Assembly: GCF_004114955.1 (NCBI RefSeq)
Contig: NZ_CP030053.1
Coordinates: 124,001 to 188,000 of the forward strand
Source: Bradyrhizobium guangzhouense
Lineage (GTDB): Bacteria; Pseudomonadota; Alphaproteobacteria; Rhizobiales; Xanthobacteraceae
Length of the DNA stretch: 64,000 bases
Direction of reading: 5' to 3'
The translations under genes and the position numbers were made by a program. Shown here one piece after another: positions 1-8,935 of this stretch. How positions within the stretch are numbered: the first letter of the stretch is position 1; each line of letters opens with the position of its first letter. The notes beneath the pieces were generated by a model. That model searched no databases. It was not told where the DNA came from and worked only from the letters and a program-made list of their open reading frames with translations.

Positions 1-40
1 CGTCAGCGAAGAAGTCCCCACGCAAAACGGGAGTTCGAAA

Positions 41-2728
41 ATGACCACCACGACCGTCAATGGAAGGCCTTTTGCGCTCCCAGACGATCCGGATGCGCTC
101 TTGATCGACGTGATCCGCGACGGCGGCCTCACCGGCACCAAGCTCGTCTGCGGCTCCGGCGTCTGCGGCGCCTGCACCGTGCTGCTCGACGGCACGCCCG
201 TCGTGAGCTGCCTGTTGCCGGCGCAGGCGGCCGCCGGCAAATCGCTGACGACCATCGAGGGCATAGGAGCTGCCGGATTGCATCCGGTGCAGAAGGCGTT
301 CATGGCGCACGACGCCCTGCAATGCGGCTTCTGCACGCCCGGCTTTGTCGTCGAAGCCACCGCCTTCCATGACAGCTGGCGCGCGACCAGGGGCGCGGCG
401 ACACCCTCGCGCGAGGAGATCGCCGCCGCGCTCTCAGGGCATCTCTGCCGCTGCGGCGCCTATGAAGGCATTTTTCGCGCGGTGGCGGAGGCTTGCTCGG
501 GCCGCTTCGACGGCAACGATCCCATCGCACCGCGGCTGGAAGCCCGCGACAAGGTGACGGGCCTCGCCCGTTACACCGTCGACATCCACCATGACGGCCA
601 GCTCGAAGGCGTCATCCTGCGCGCGCATGTCGCGCATGCGCGGATCACCTCGCTTGATCTGGCGCCGGCGCGCGCCGTGGAAGGTGTTGCCGCGGTCGTT
701 CCGCTGCTCGACGACGACAACATGATCCGCTTCGTCGGCGCGCCGATTGCAGCCGTCGCCGCCAGGGATCGCCGCACCGCGCTGAAGGCGATCGCCGCGA
801 TCACCTTCAAGCTAGAACCTTTTCCCGCGGTGATCGGGCTCAATGCCGCGCGACGCGACGATGCGCCCGTCGTGTTCGACAAGAAGGACCGCAAGCGTGC
901 CGGCAACGTGTCCGAGGGCGCCGGCGGCGCTCCGGTGTCGTGGAAGGGCAATGTGCGCGGGCCTTCGGCGCCGTTCTCGCAGAAAGCCAAGCAGGCCAAG
1001 AGCTGGCTCGACGAGGCGCGGGCGCAACGCAATCCGCTGCTGGTCGAGGAAACCTTCCGCGTCTCGACGCAACAGCACGCAAGCCTCGAACCGCATGCCG
1101 CCGTGGCCAGGCTCGATGGCGATCAGCTCACCGTGCACATCTCGACCCAGGCCATTCACGAGAGCATGGAGAAGATCGCCAAGCGCTATGGCCTTCCGCA
1201 CGACAAGGTGCGTGTGATCGCCGATCATGTCGGCGGCGGATTCGGCTCCAAGGGCAGCGTTGGGCTGGAGACCATCGCCGCGATCGAGCTTGCGCGCGCC
1301 GCCAAGGCGCCGGTGCGGGTCGCCTTCGATCGTGAGGAGGAGCTTTCCGTCACCGGCTATCGTCCGGCCGCCGAATTGAAGCTCTCCTTGCTGCCTTCGG
1401 CGGACGGCCGCCTCAAGGCGCTGTCGCTCACCGCGCATGCCGATACCGGCGCTGCCGTGAACTCGCTGATCGCCGGCCTGGCGCGGCTGATCTATCCGGC
1501 CGAAGCAAAAGAACTCGTCGACTTCGACGTGCTGAGCAATCTGCCGCCCGGCGCGCCGTTCCGCGGCCCCGGCGGTCCGCCGATGTCGTTTGCGCTGGAG
1601 CAGGCGGTCGATGAAGCCGCGCTCAGGATGAACGTCGATCCGATCCAGTTGCGCAAGCGCTGGGATACCGATCCCAACCGGCAGCGGCTTTACGACTGGG
1701 CCGCCGGCCTCGACGTCTGGAAGAACCGCAAGCCGGCCGCCTCGCAAACCGGCCGTTTCAGGCGCGGCGTCGGCGTCGCCACCGGCTACTGGCTCTATCT
1801 CTGGCAGACCGGCTCCTCGGTCGAGCTCGCGATCAAGGGCGGCCGCATCGTCGCAAGCTGCGCGGTGCAGGACATCGGCACCGGCACGCGCAGCGTGATC
1901 GCGAACACCGTCGCGAAGGCGTTCGATCTCGACCCGCAGGACGTGGACGTTCGCATCGGCCGCTCCGACCTGCCGCCCGGGCCGGGCTCCGGCGGCAGCC
2001 GCGTCACCGCCTCGGTGGTGCCGCCGACCCTGCTCGCCATCGACAAGCTGAAAGCGGAAATCAAGCGCACCGCGTCTCGCACGCCTGCTCCGGGCTCGAA
2101 CGCGCCCTGGCGAGAGATGATCGCGGCGTCCCCTGATATCGCCGTGTCGGCGAAACGCCAGGAGGACGGCAAGCCGCCGCCCGGCGTCAGGCCCGCGCTG
2201 CACGAGGCTGGCATCATGGGCCGGGTGTTCGGTTGGGTGCTGCGCTTGATGAACCACATGGTGGTCGGCGCCGGCGTGCCGAGCTCGGTGCAGGTGATGG
2301 AAGTCGAGGTCGATACCTGGCTCGGCCATGTGCGCGTGCTCAACGCCTATACGGGCCTTGCGATCGGCAAGCTCGCCGCGCCGGCGCTGGCGCGAAGCCA
2401 GGCCGCAGGCGCGGTGATCCAGGGCATCGGCTACGCACTCTATGAAGCGCGAGAGACCGATCCTTCGAGCGGCCACATCCTGAGCGGCAGCATGGAGGAT
2501 TACCGCATTCCCGGGATGGCCGACATGCCGAAACTGGACGTGCATTTCGACGAGGCCGGTTTCGAGCATGTGCCGGGCGGCAGCGTCGGCATCGGCGAAG
2601 TCGCGACAGTGCCGACCTCGCCCGCGATCGCCAACGCCATCCGCGATGCGATCGGCGTGAGGCTGACCGAAATTCCGTTCCGGCCCGATCGCCTGGTGGC
2701 CGCGCTGAAAGGGAGGGATGCAGCATGA
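41..2728 (+). CDS. Molybdenum hydroxylase, fused [2Fe-2S] and molybdopterin subunits
   Basis: An 895-residue fusion of the small iron-sulfur and large Mo-cofactor subunits of a xanthine dehydrogenase/aldehyde oxidase-family enzyme. Residues 1-160 hold a plant-type [2Fe-2S] site (C37, C42, C45, C57) and a second one (C95, C98, C136, C138, the last two in LCRCGA). From about 165 onward is the large subunit, with GGGFGSKG and PFRGPGGPP cofactor-binding loops and a C-terminal VGIGEVA carrying the expected catalytic Glu. These enzymes hydroxylate aldehydes or N-heterocycles; the substrate cannot be read here. The ATG follows GGGAG. The gene ends in an ATGA overlap with the FAD subunit, so the two are one operon. 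These subunits are usually separate genes; the fusion is in frame with no sign of error. Confidence 0.88.
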   Translation: MTTTTVNGRPFALPDDPDALLIDVIRDGGLTGTKLVCGSGVCGACTVLLDGTPVVSCLLPAQAAAGKSLTTIEGIGAAGLHPVQKAFMAHDALQCGFCTPGFVVEATAFHDSWRATRGAATPSREEIAAALSGHLCRCGAYEGIFRAVAEACSGRFDGNDPIAPRLEARDKVTGLARYTVDIHHDGQLEGVILRAHVAHARITSLDLAPARAVEGVAAVVPLLDDDNMIRFVGAPIAAVAARDRRTALKAIAAITFKLEPFPAVIGLNAARRDDAPVVFDKKDRKRAGNVSEGAGGAPVSWKGNVRGPSAPFSQKAKQAKSWLDEARAQRNPLLVEETFRVSTQQHASLEPHAAVARLDGDQLTVHISTQAIHESMEKIAKRYGLPHDKVRVIADHVGGGFGSKGSVGLETIAAIELARAAKAPVRVAFDREEELSVTGYRPAAELKLSLLPSADGRLKALSLTAHADTGAAVNSLIAGLARLIYPAEAKELVDFDVLSNLPPGAPFRGPGGPPMSFALEQAVDEAALRMNVDPIQLRKRWDTDPNRQRLYDWAAGLDVWKNRKPAASQTGRFRRGVGVATGYWLYLWQTGSSVELAIKGGRIVASCAVQDIGTGTRSVIANTVAKAFDLDPQDVDVRIGRSDLPPGPGSGGSRVTASVVPPTLLAIDKLKAEIKRTASRTPAPGSNAPWREMIAASPDIAVSAKRQEDGKPPPGVRPALHEAGIMGRVFGWVLRLMNHMVVGAGVPSSVQVMEVEVDTWLGHVRVLNAYTGLAIGKLAAPALARSQAAGAVIQGIGYALYEARETDPSSGHILSGSMEDYRIPGMADMPKLDVHFDEAGFEHVPGGSVGIGEVATVPTSPAIANAIRDAIGVRLTEIPFRPDRLVAALKGRDAA

Positions 2729-3657
2729 GTGTTGCGGTCATGACCGCCGAGCCGACTGCCAAGCCCACGCCTGAATTCCGCGCCGGAGGAACCGACCTCA
2801 GCGAACGCCGCCGCAGTGGCGTCTCGCAGGGACTACTGATCGATATCTCGGCCACCGGCGACAAGGCGATCACCTGGGCCGCCGACGGATCAGCCAAGAT
2901 CGGCGCGCTCACCACCATCGCCTCGATCGCGACGGACGCGCGCATCGCCGCGGCCTATCCCGGCATGGCGGCGGGCGCACAGGGCCTCGCCACGCCACAG
3001 GTGCGCCAGGTTGCGACGCTCGGCGGCAATCTCGCGCAGCGTTCGCGCTGCTGGTATTTCCGCCGCGCCGACATCGATTGCCTGAAGAAGAGCGGCAGCA
3101 CCTGCCCTGCCCGGTCTGGCAATCATCTCTACGGCGTTGCCTTCGATCTCGGCCCGTGCGTCGCGCCGCATCCCTCGACCATGGCGGCGGCGCTGCTCGC
3201 CTATGATGCGACCATCACAACAAGCCAGCGCAGCGGGCTCTCGATCGCGGATCTGCTCGGCGACGGCTCGCTCGCGCACGCCGATCATGCCCTCGCAGCC
3301 GGCGAGATGATCAAGAGCATTGCGCTTCCTGCTCCGCTCGAGGGCGAGCGCGCCTCCTACAAGCGCGCGATCAGCCGGAGCCATGCGGAATGGCCGCTGG
3401 TGGAGCTCTGCGCCCGCGTCGTGATAGCAGACGGCAAGTTCCTTCTCGTGCGTCTCGCTGCCGGCGGCATCGCGCCCGTGCCGCTTCGCCTCACCGCCGC
3501 CGAAGTCGCGCTCAATGGCAAGATTGCCAATGCGGCATCGATCGCAGACGCGGCGAAAGCTGCGACCTCGGGCGCCAAACCATTGCCGATGGCGGAATAC
3601 AAGCTCGATCTCCTGCAAGGGCTGGTGCGCGACGTGCTGGAGCGGCTTGTGGATTAG
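2725..3657 (+). CDS. Molybdenum hydroxylase FAD-binding subunit
   Basis: A 310-residue CO-dehydrogenase-flavoprotein/subunit-M protein. It carries electrons from the iron-sulfur centres of the upstream fusion protein to FAD and an outside acceptor. The N-terminus is short but keeps an FAD-loop motif (RAGGTDL, residues 19-25) and the second FAD loop (TLGGNLAQ, about 98-105). Residues 109-145 hold four cysteines (C109, C119, C127, C145) in an insertion like that of PaoB/YagS and the 4-hydroxybenzoyl-CoA reductase beta subunit, where such cysteines bind a [4Fe-4S] cluster. The start overlaps the previous stop by four bases (ATGA). The fused and FAD subunits together make a complete electron-transfer chain. 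Confidence 0.85.
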   Translation: MSVAVMTAEPTAKPTPEFRAGGTDLSERRRSGVSQGLLIDISATGDKAITWAADGSAKIGALTTIASIATDARIAAAYPGMAAGAQGLATPQVRQVATLGGNLAQRSRCWYFRRADIDCLKKSGSTCPARSGNHLYGVAFDLGPCVAPHPSTMAAALLAYDATITTSQRSGLSIADLLGDGSLAHADHALAAGEMIKSIALPAPLEGERASYKRAISRSHAEWPLVELCARVVIADGKFLLVRLAAGGIAPVPLRLTAAEVALNGKIANAASIADAAKAATSGAKPLPMAEYKLDLLQGLVRDVLERLVD

Positions 3658-3673
3658 CTGGTCGCGCACGCGT

Positions 3674-3727
3674 GTCCCGGACAAGCCGCAGCGCGAAGCG
3701 TTGCGGCGCAGCGTCCGGGGCACGAGA
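3674..3727. repeat. Imperfect palindromic intergenic repeat (cgtcgtcccg family)
   Basis: Between the FAD-subunit gene and the convergent ptsN lies a GC-rich imperfect palindrome with arms like tgtcccggacaagc and gtccggggcacgag. The same kind of arm occurs near 30900, 33600 and 37010. It may end transcription from both sides, but there is no T-run. Confidence 0.5.
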
Positions 3728-3742
3728 GCGAATTGTTGGAGA

Positions 3743-4204
3743 TTACGCCGCGGTTGCCGGCGGCAGGGCGAGCACCGAATAGATCGCCTGGGCGTCGCGC
3801 GAGGCGCGGAGCTTCTTGGCGATATCCTGGTCGCGCAGGAGGCGTGCGATGCGGGCGAGCGCCTTGAGATGATCGGCACCGGCGCCTTCGGGCGCGAGCA
3901 GCAGGAACACGAGATCGACCGGCTGGCCGTCCATCGCCTCGAAATCGATCGGACGATCGAGCCGGGCAAACAGGCCAAAGATCTTCTCGAGCTTGGGCAG
4001 CTTGCCGTGCGGAATGGCAACGCCGTAGCCGACCGCGGTGGTGCCGAGCTTCTCGCGCTGGAGCAGCACCTCGAACACCGAGCGCTCGTTTTGGCCGGTG
4101 AGTTCGGCGGCCTTGGCCGCGAGCTCCTGGAGCGCCTGCTTCTTGCTGTTGACCTTCAATGCCGGGAGAATCGCCTCGGGGGCGACCAGATCGGTAATCG
4201 GCAT
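3743..4204 (-). CDS. ptsN: PTS-Ntr EIIA component PtsN
   Basis: A 153-residue EIIA-Ntr protein of the nitrogen phosphotransferase system. It takes phosphate from NPr on a histidine, H66 in VAIPHGK, the conserved site, and in rhizobia controls potassium transport, nitrogen and carbon functions through its phosphorylation state. The length matches the family (about 150). It lies downstream of hpf and rpoN on the same strand, the classic rpoN-hpf-ptsN order, though a 288-bp gap separates it from hpf, so it may have its own promoter. The upstream sequence shows no strong Shine-Dalgarno motif. Confidence 0.92.
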   Translation of the reverse strand: MPITDLVAPEAILPALKVNSKKQALQELAAKAAELTGQNERSVFEVLLQREKLGTTAVGYGVAIPHGKLPKLEKIFGLFARLDRPIDFEAMDGQPVDLVFLLLAPEGAGADHLKALARIARLLRDQDIAKKLRASRDAQAIYSVLALPPATAA

Positions 4205-4415
4205 GGAAGTGTTCCGAGGTGAATTAAACCGTCAGGTTCCGAATTGGCCGTCTCGATCAGATCGAGCCCGACCGGCGTCAAGAAGGTCAAGCAGGAGGGG
4301 GACTTAGCCCCGGTCCTGATGTGGGGCGCTTCTACTCCAACGCAATCCCGGTGCCAACTCCCGCGTGCGGCTTTGCAACGGTCATTGTTAAGACCTGTGG
4401 TTGATACGGGGTTGC

Positions 4416-4430
4416 CCCCGGACACCGGGG
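4416..4430. other. Short perfect hairpin between hpf and ptsN
   Basis: CCCCGG-aca-CCGGGG is an exact 6-3-6 inverted repeat in the 288-bp hpf-ptsN gap. No T-run follows on either strand, so it is not a convincing intrinsic terminator; it could be an mRNA processing or stability hairpin. Confidence 0.35.
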
Positions 4431-4442
4431 TAGATTCTTTGT

Positions 4443-4493
4443 TTGACGCGTTTTCTTCACGCGAACCGGCATCCACTTCGCTCGAAAACGCTC
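4443..4493. repeat. Bradyrhizobium-type intergenic repeat next to the hpf stop
   Basis: The sequence from tgacgcgttttcttcacgcg to cgaaaacgctct runs up to the stop codon of hpf. I recall near-identical stretches at many intergenic sites of Bradyrhizobium genomes. It contains facing gcgttttc and gaaaacgc arms about 40 bp apart, so it can fold into a long stem-loop. The family assignment is from memory. Confidence 0.5.
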
Positions 4494-5092
4494 TAATCGC
4501 CCGGTTTGGCACCCGGCGGGTCGATCCAGCCTACATTGCCATCGGCCCGGCGGTAGATGATGTTCACCCGGCCGGAGGAGCCATGCTGGAATACCAGGCA
4601 GGGTGCCCCGCTGAGGTCGAGTTCCATGACCGCCTCGCTGACGGACATCTGCTTCAGCGCCGTCGTGGCCTCGGCGATGATCACGGGGCTGTAGCCGGTG
4701 ACCTCGTCCTCGTCGTCGCCCTCGCCGGGGGCCTCGAGCACATAGGCGGTGGCGTCGAGCGCGGCCAGCGCCGCGGAGGCGACATGGGCCTTGCGAGCCG
4801 AACGGTCCTTGAGCCGGCTCTTGTAGCGCTTGAGCCGCTTCTCGATCATGATCAGCGCCTGGTCGGCGCTGGCATAGGCATCCTGCGCATTCGAATCGGC
4901 TTCCAGCGTGATCCCGGAATCGAGATGCAGCGCGCAGTCGGTGCGGAAGCCGAAGCCATCCTTGCTGAGCGTGATGTGGCCGGAATAGTTGCCGTCGAAA
5001 TATTTCCGCAGGACCTCTTCGGTCCGGTCGGTGACGCGGCCGCGGAGGGCCTCACCGACGCTAACGCTCTTGCCCGAAATCCGAAGAGTCAT
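4493..5092 (-). CDS. hpf: Long-form ribosome hibernation promoting factor
   Basis: A 199-residue long HPF (RaiA/YfiA family). The N-terminal domain (about 1-100, beginning MTLRISGKS) binds in the decoding channel of the 30S subunit. The C-terminal domain (about 145-199, ending near VGWIDPP) dimerises to form 100S ribosomes in starved cells. An in-frame extension reaching 5266 is possible, but the start at 5092 follows GAGG and fits the family N-terminus; the extra 58 residues would be read through a palindromic repeat. It sits between rpoN and ptsN, as is usual in alphaproteobacteria, where this gene was once called sigma-54 modulation protein. Confidence 0.92.
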   Translation of the reverse strand: MTLRISGKSVSVGEALRGRVTDRTEEVLRKYFDGNYSGHITLSKDGFGFRTDCALHLDSGITLEADSNAQDAYASADQALIMIEKRLKRYKSRLKDRSARKAHVASAALAALDATAYVLEAPGEGDDEDEVTGYSPVIIAEATTALKQMSVSEAVMELDLSGAPCLVFQHGSSGRVNIIYRRADGNVGWIDPPGAKPGD

Positions 5093-5160
5093 GTGATGCC
5101 TCGCTTGGTTCAATTGGCTGAGATGCGACGACGCGTCATCGCATCTCAGGTCATTTCCCT

Positions 5161-5209
5161 GCGCATGATCTTGTCGGAAAACCGCCGGACACTTTTCCGG
5201 ATCATGCGC
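5161..5209. repeat. Palindromic repeat between rpoN and hpf
   Basis: GCGCATGATC...GATCATGCGC arms enclose GGAAAA/TTTTCC inner arms. This nested palindrome fills much of the 174-bp rpoN-hpf gap. I recognise it as a very common Bradyrhizobium intergenic element (from memory). It could trim or pause the rpoN transcript before hpf. Confidence 0.6.
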
Positions 5210-5266
5210 CTGCTTGGATCGGTCGCGATTGGGGGAGGAGAGTAGCGCGATTTCGCGCCAGCGCAA

Positions 5267-6889
5267 TCAGGCCGGCTCGGTGTTGCGGGAGCGATCGGGC
5301 ATTGCGGTGGAAAGGACGTTACCAAGAGCGCTCTGCTTGTCGCGGCGGCGTTGCACCGAGGACGGAATGCGCATGGCTTCGCGGTACTTCGCGACCGTGC
5401 GGCGGGCAATATCAATGCCCGAAGCGCGCAAGCGTTCCACGATGGTATCATCCGACAGGATCGCGGTAGGCAGCTCCGAATCGATCAGCTGCTTGATGTG
5501 GTGACGCACGGCTTCGGCCGAATGCGCCTCGCCGCCGTCGGCCGAGGCGATCGAGGCCGTGAAGAAATATTTCAATTCGAATGTGCCGCGATTTGTCGCC
5601 ATGTATTTGTTGGCGGTGACGCGCGACACCGTGGATTCATGCATCTGGATGGCGTCGGCAACCGCTTTCAGATTCAACGGCCTCAAATGTGCGACACCAT
5701 GGGTGAAGAAGCCGTCCTGCTGGCGCACGATCTCGGTCGCGACTTTCAGGATGGTGCGGGCGCGCTGGTCGAGCGCGCGCACCAGCCACGTCGCGTTCTG
5801 CAGCGCATCCGTGAAATACGACTTGTCGCCGTCCTTGCCGATCTTCTTCGACAGCTCGGAGTAATAGGTCTGGTTGACCAGGACGCGCGGCAGGGTGTCG
5901 CTGTTGAGCTCGACGTGCCAGCCGCCATCCGGGCCCGGGCGGACATAGACGTCGGGCACCATGGCCTGAAGCCGCGCGGAGCCGAACTTCATGCCGGGCT
6001 TGGGATTGAGCCGCCTGATCTCGCCGATCATGTCGGCGATGTCCTCGTCGTCGACGCCGCAGAGCTTGCGCAGGGACACAATGTCGCGCTTGGCGAGGAG
6101 ATCGAGATGCTCGACGAGGGCCTGCATCGCGGGATCGTAGCGGTCGAGCTCGCGGAGCTGGATCGCGAGGCACTCGCTCAGGCTACGCGCACAGACACCG
6201 GGCGGATCGAATTTTTGCAGCACGGCAAGAACGTCCTCGACGTCCTGTTGCGTTGCGCCAAGCCGCTCGGCCGCGCCGCCGAGATCGGGCGGCAGATAGC
6301 CGGCTTCGTCGACGAGGTCGATCAGATACTGCCCGATCATGCGCTGCGCCGCGCCGGTGAAGGCCACCGACAGCTGCTCGGCGAGATGGTCGGAGAGCGT
6401 CATCTCTGCCGCCACGAAGGCTTCGAGATTGTAGTCCTCGTCACCAGAGGCGCCGCCGCCCCATTCGGTGTAGGTGGTCGGCGCGGCATCCTGGGCGTTG
6501 CGCGCGGCCGCCTCGGCCGGCTCCTCGGAGAAGACGTTGTCCAGGCCCGTGTCCAGGGTCTGCTCGATCTCGGCGCGGGTGCCAAGATCCTTGCTCATCC
6601 ATTCTTCCTGGCCCGGCTCGAAGGCCTCGCCGCTGCCGCCAAAGCCGTCGGCATCACCCTGATTGCCTGAATCATCGCCATCATGGTCGCTAAACTGGCC
6701 AGCCTCCGGGGCTTCGCCACCGCCCTCCTCGTTGGCCCGCTCCAGCAGAGGGTTACGCTCGAGTTCCTCTTCCACGAAGGTGGTGAGATCGAGATTGGAC
6801 AATTGCAGCAGCTTGATCGCCTGCATCAACTGCGGCGTCATGACCAGCGACTGCGATTGCCGGAACTCTAATCTCTGCGAAAGCGCCAT
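5267..6889 (-). CDS. rpoN: RNA polymerase sigma-54 factor
   Basis: A 540-residue sigma-54. It directs polymerase to -24/-12 promoters and needs enhancer-binding ATPase activators. The N-terminal activator-interacting region is clear (QSLVMTPQLMQAIKLLQ, residues 13-29). An acidic, low-complexity region II follows (about 55-130), then the core-binding domain. The RpoN box ARRTVAKYRE lies at 495-504 with a 36-residue tail beyond it. Bradyrhizobium diazoefficiens is known to have two rpoN copies; I cannot tell which this matches. Upstream are lptB, lptA and lptC; downstream are hpf and ptsN. Confidence 0.96.
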   Translation of the reverse strand: MALSQRLEFRQSQSLVMTPQLMQAIKLLQLSNLDLTTFVEEELERNPLLERANEEGGGEAPEAGQFSDHDGDDSGNQGDADGFGGSGEAFEPGQEEWMSKDLGTRAEIEQTLDTGLDNVFSEEPAEAAARNAQDAAPTTYTEWGGGASGDEDYNLEAFVAAEMTLSDHLAEQLSVAFTGAAQRMIGQYLIDLVDEAGYLPPDLGGAAERLGATQQDVEDVLAVLQKFDPPGVCARSLSECLAIQLRELDRYDPAMQALVEHLDLLAKRDIVSLRKLCGVDDEDIADMIGEIRRLNPKPGMKFGSARLQAMVPDVYVRPGPDGGWHVELNSDTLPRVLVNQTYYSELSKKIGKDGDKSYFTDALQNATWLVRALDQRARTILKVATEIVRQQDGFFTHGVAHLRPLNLKAVADAIQMHESTVSRVTANKYMATNRGTFELKYFFTASIASADGGEAHSAEAVRHHIKQLIDSELPTAILSDDTIVERLRASGIDIARRTVAKYREAMRIPSSVQRRRDKQSALGNVLSTAMPDRSRNTEPA

Positions 6890-6979
6890 CTAACAAGAAC
6901 CGTTCCCGAAAATTGGTCCGATTCTTGCTTATCTTAGTCCCAGCCCGATGTACACGGCTTGACGAAACCGAAAAAAGGG

Positions 6980-7984
6980 CTAGAGGCGGAATTCCTCGCC
7001 AAGGTAAAGGCGACGGACATCCGGATCCGCGACGATCTCGTCCGGGCTGCCCTCTGTCAGGATTTCACCGGCATAGACGATATAGGCGCGATCGGTGAGG
7101 CCGAGCGTCTCGCGGACATTGTGGTCGGTGATCAAGACGCCGATGCCGCGATTGGTGAGGTGGCGGACGAGGTCCTGAATGTCACCCACCGCGATCGGAT
7201 CGATGCCCGCGAACGGCTCGTCGAGCAGCATGTAGTTCGGACGCGTTGCCAGCGCGCGCGCGATCTCGACACGGCGGCGCTCGCCGCCCGACAGCGCGAT
7301 CGAGGGCGATTTCCGCAGGCGCGTGATGTTGAATTCGTCGAGCAGCGAGTCGAGCTGCTGCTCGCGCTTCTTGCGCGAAGGCTCGACCACTTCGAGCACG
7401 GCGCGGATGTTCTGCTCGACGGTGAGGCCGCGGAAGATCGAGGCCTCCTGCGGCAGATAGCCGATACCGAGCCGCGCGCGCTGATACATCGGCAGCTTGG
7501 TGACGTCGTGACCGTCGAGCTCGATGGCGCCGCGATCGGCCTTGATCAGGCCTGTGATCATGTAGAACACGGTGGTCTTGCCGGCGCCGTTCGGACCGAG
7601 CAGACCGACCGCTTCGCCGCGGCGCACATAGATGCTGACGCCGCGCACGACCTGGCGGCTGCCAAAACTCTTTTCCACGCTATGCACAGCCAGGAAGCCG
7701 GGCCGCCGCAACAGCTGCGGCCCGCCAGCGCCATTGGACCTTGCCGCAGGCCTGGCTTTGGGCGGTTGAGCGGCCGCCGCCGGCCGCAGCCGTGCCGGAG
7801 CCTCGACGCCATAGGGATCCGCGGCGTGCATGGGCTGGTCACGCGCGATCGGGGGCGCATCCCTGACAGGGCTCGGCATGAGCCCGCCGACGCTGTCCCC
7901 GAGTGCCGTGATGTCCTGACGGGCAAATCCTGGCCGGCCGCGCTTGGCGGGGCGCCGTCGGAACATGCTGAATAGATCGACCAT
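6980..7984 (-). CDS. lptB: LPS export ABC transporter ATPase LptB with long N-terminal extension
   Basis: A 334-residue ATP-binding protein of the LptBFG complex, which extracts lipopolysaccharide from the inner membrane. The ABC core begins near residue 95. It has Walker [10 protein letters not shown] (130-138), signature LSGGERRR, Walker [13 protein letters not shown] and the switch His in DHNVRET. E. coli LptB is about 241 residues; here some 93 extra Pro/Ala/Arg-rich residues precede the core and look disordered. An internal start would remove most of this, but no internal Met has an obvious better ribosome site. A 232-bp gap separates it from lptA upstream. Confidence 0.92.
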   Translation of the reverse strand: MVDLFSMFRRRPAKRGRPGFARQDITALGDSVGGLMPSPVRDAPPIARDQPMHAADPYGVEAPARLRPAAAAQPPKARPAARSNGAGGPQLLRRPGFLAVHSVEKSFGSRQVVRGVSIYVRRGEAVGLLGPNGAGKTTVFYMITGLIKADRGAIELDGHDVTKLPMYQRARLGIGYLPQEASIFRGLTVEQNIRAVLEVVEPSRKKREQQLDSLLDEFNITRLRKSPSIALSGGERRRVEIARALATRPNYMLLDEPFAGIDPIAVGDIQDLVRHLTNRGIGVLITDHNVRETLGLTDRAYIVYAGEILTEGSPDEIVADPDVRRLYLGEEFRL

Positions 7985-8014
7985 CCCCGCCTTCTAGCCT
8001 TTCACGACAATCTT

Positions 8015-8029
8015 GCACGACGATCGTGC
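8015..8029. promoter_or_regulatory. Perfect 6-3-6 palindrome upstream of lptB
   Basis: GCACGA-CGA-TCGTGC, 30 bp upstream of the lptB start in the 232-bp lptA-lptB gap. It could be a protein-binding site or an mRNA hairpin. Nothing else in the sequence identifies a regulator. Confidence 0.3.
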
Positions 8030-8216
8030 GTGATCTCGCGATCTGCTGCACCGGCCCCAGCGATTCGCCAGCACAGCATGAGTGAAGGGATGTCTCATGC
8101 CCAGTGAAACACGCCCGAAAAGCGGCGAACCCCGCTTCGAAAGCCCGTGCGGTAGATACAATCTTGTCAGGCCGGCTTCAACCTGGCGCCCCTAAATTAT
8201 TATGTAACGTATTGAT

Positions 8217-8930
8217 TTACTTCGGCTTACCCGGAATCAGCGAGGGCATGGCCGGGCCCGAGCCGCCCGTAACGGGTGTCCCGCATTTGCCGTTGCCGCC
8301 GCCCTGGGACTGGATGAACAGGCCCTGCACCTTGCCGCTGTCGGATTCCACGCGGGAGACGCCGGTGGTCATGTCGACCATCAGACGGTCGCCGCGCAGC
8401 ACGTTCTGGCACTGGGTCAGAACCACCTGGCCGCCGGCCCCGCCCAGCATGGTGATGAGGTTGGTCTTGGTGTCGAACACGGCGGTCTCGCCGGTGACCA
8501 CCTGGTCCTTCTGGGTGACGACGACATTGCCGCGCGCTTCCAGCCGCTTGATCGAGGACGCGCCGCCCGGCCCTGGCGAAGCGGCCTGCATCGGTGGCGC
8601 CGCCTTCGCGCCCTTGGCAGGCGCGGCCGCGGGCTGCTTGTCGCTGCTGGATTCGTAGAACACCACCAGCGTCTTCGAGGTCATGGTGGTGTCGCCCTGC
8701 ACGACCTTCACGTTGCCGGAGAAGGTCGCCTCCTTCTTCTTGTCACGCATTTCGAGCGAGGCGGCCTCGATCTGGATCGGCTGATCGCGGTTCTGCGAAA
8801 AGCCCTGCATCGCGTTCGGCACGCCCTGCATCGTGCTCTGCGCGACGGCAGCGCCTGTCGCGATGAACAGCGCAGAAGCTGCGATGATGGCGCGACGCCT
8901 GCTGTCGTTGCGCGGGAAAAAATCAGCCAT
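8217..8930 (-). CDS. lptA: LPS transport periplasmic protein LptA
   Basis: A periplasmic OstA/LptA-domain protein of about 237 residues that bridges inner and outer membranes for lipopolysaccharide transport. It has a signal peptide (RRRAIIAASALFIATGAAVAQ) and then the repeating beta-strand pattern of LptA (FSGNVKVVQGD, LEARGNVVVTQKD). A Pro/Ala/Lys-rich loop interrupts the domain near residues 100-120. I chose ATG at 8930; a GTG at 8939 would overlap the lptC stop (GTGA) and is a real alternative, since lptC and lptA are plainly co-transcribed. Confidence 0.88.
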   Translation of the reverse strand: MADFFPRNDSRRRAIIAASALFIATGAAVAQSTMQGVPNAMQGFSQNRDQPIQIEAASLEMRDKKKEATFSGNVKVVQGDTTMTSKTLVVFYESSSDKQPAAAPAKGAKAAPPMQAASPGPGGASSIKRLEARGNVVVTQKDQVVTGETAVFDTKTNLITMLGGAGGQVVLTQCQNVLRGDRLMVDMTTGVSRVESDSGKVQGLFIQSQGGGNGKCGTPVTGGSGPAMPSLIPGKPK

Positions 8931-8935
8931 GAAAA

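Noticed and set aside
812..2569. 585-residue open frame on the minus strand opposite the molybdenum hydroxylase
   Set aside because: High GC keeps antisense frames open. Its translation is Arg/His/Asp-rich with no domain, while the plus frame has clear enzyme motifs.
5351..6670. 439-residue open frame on the plus strand opposite rpoN
   Set aside because: Shadow of rpoN with no recognisable domain; composition typical of antisense translation.
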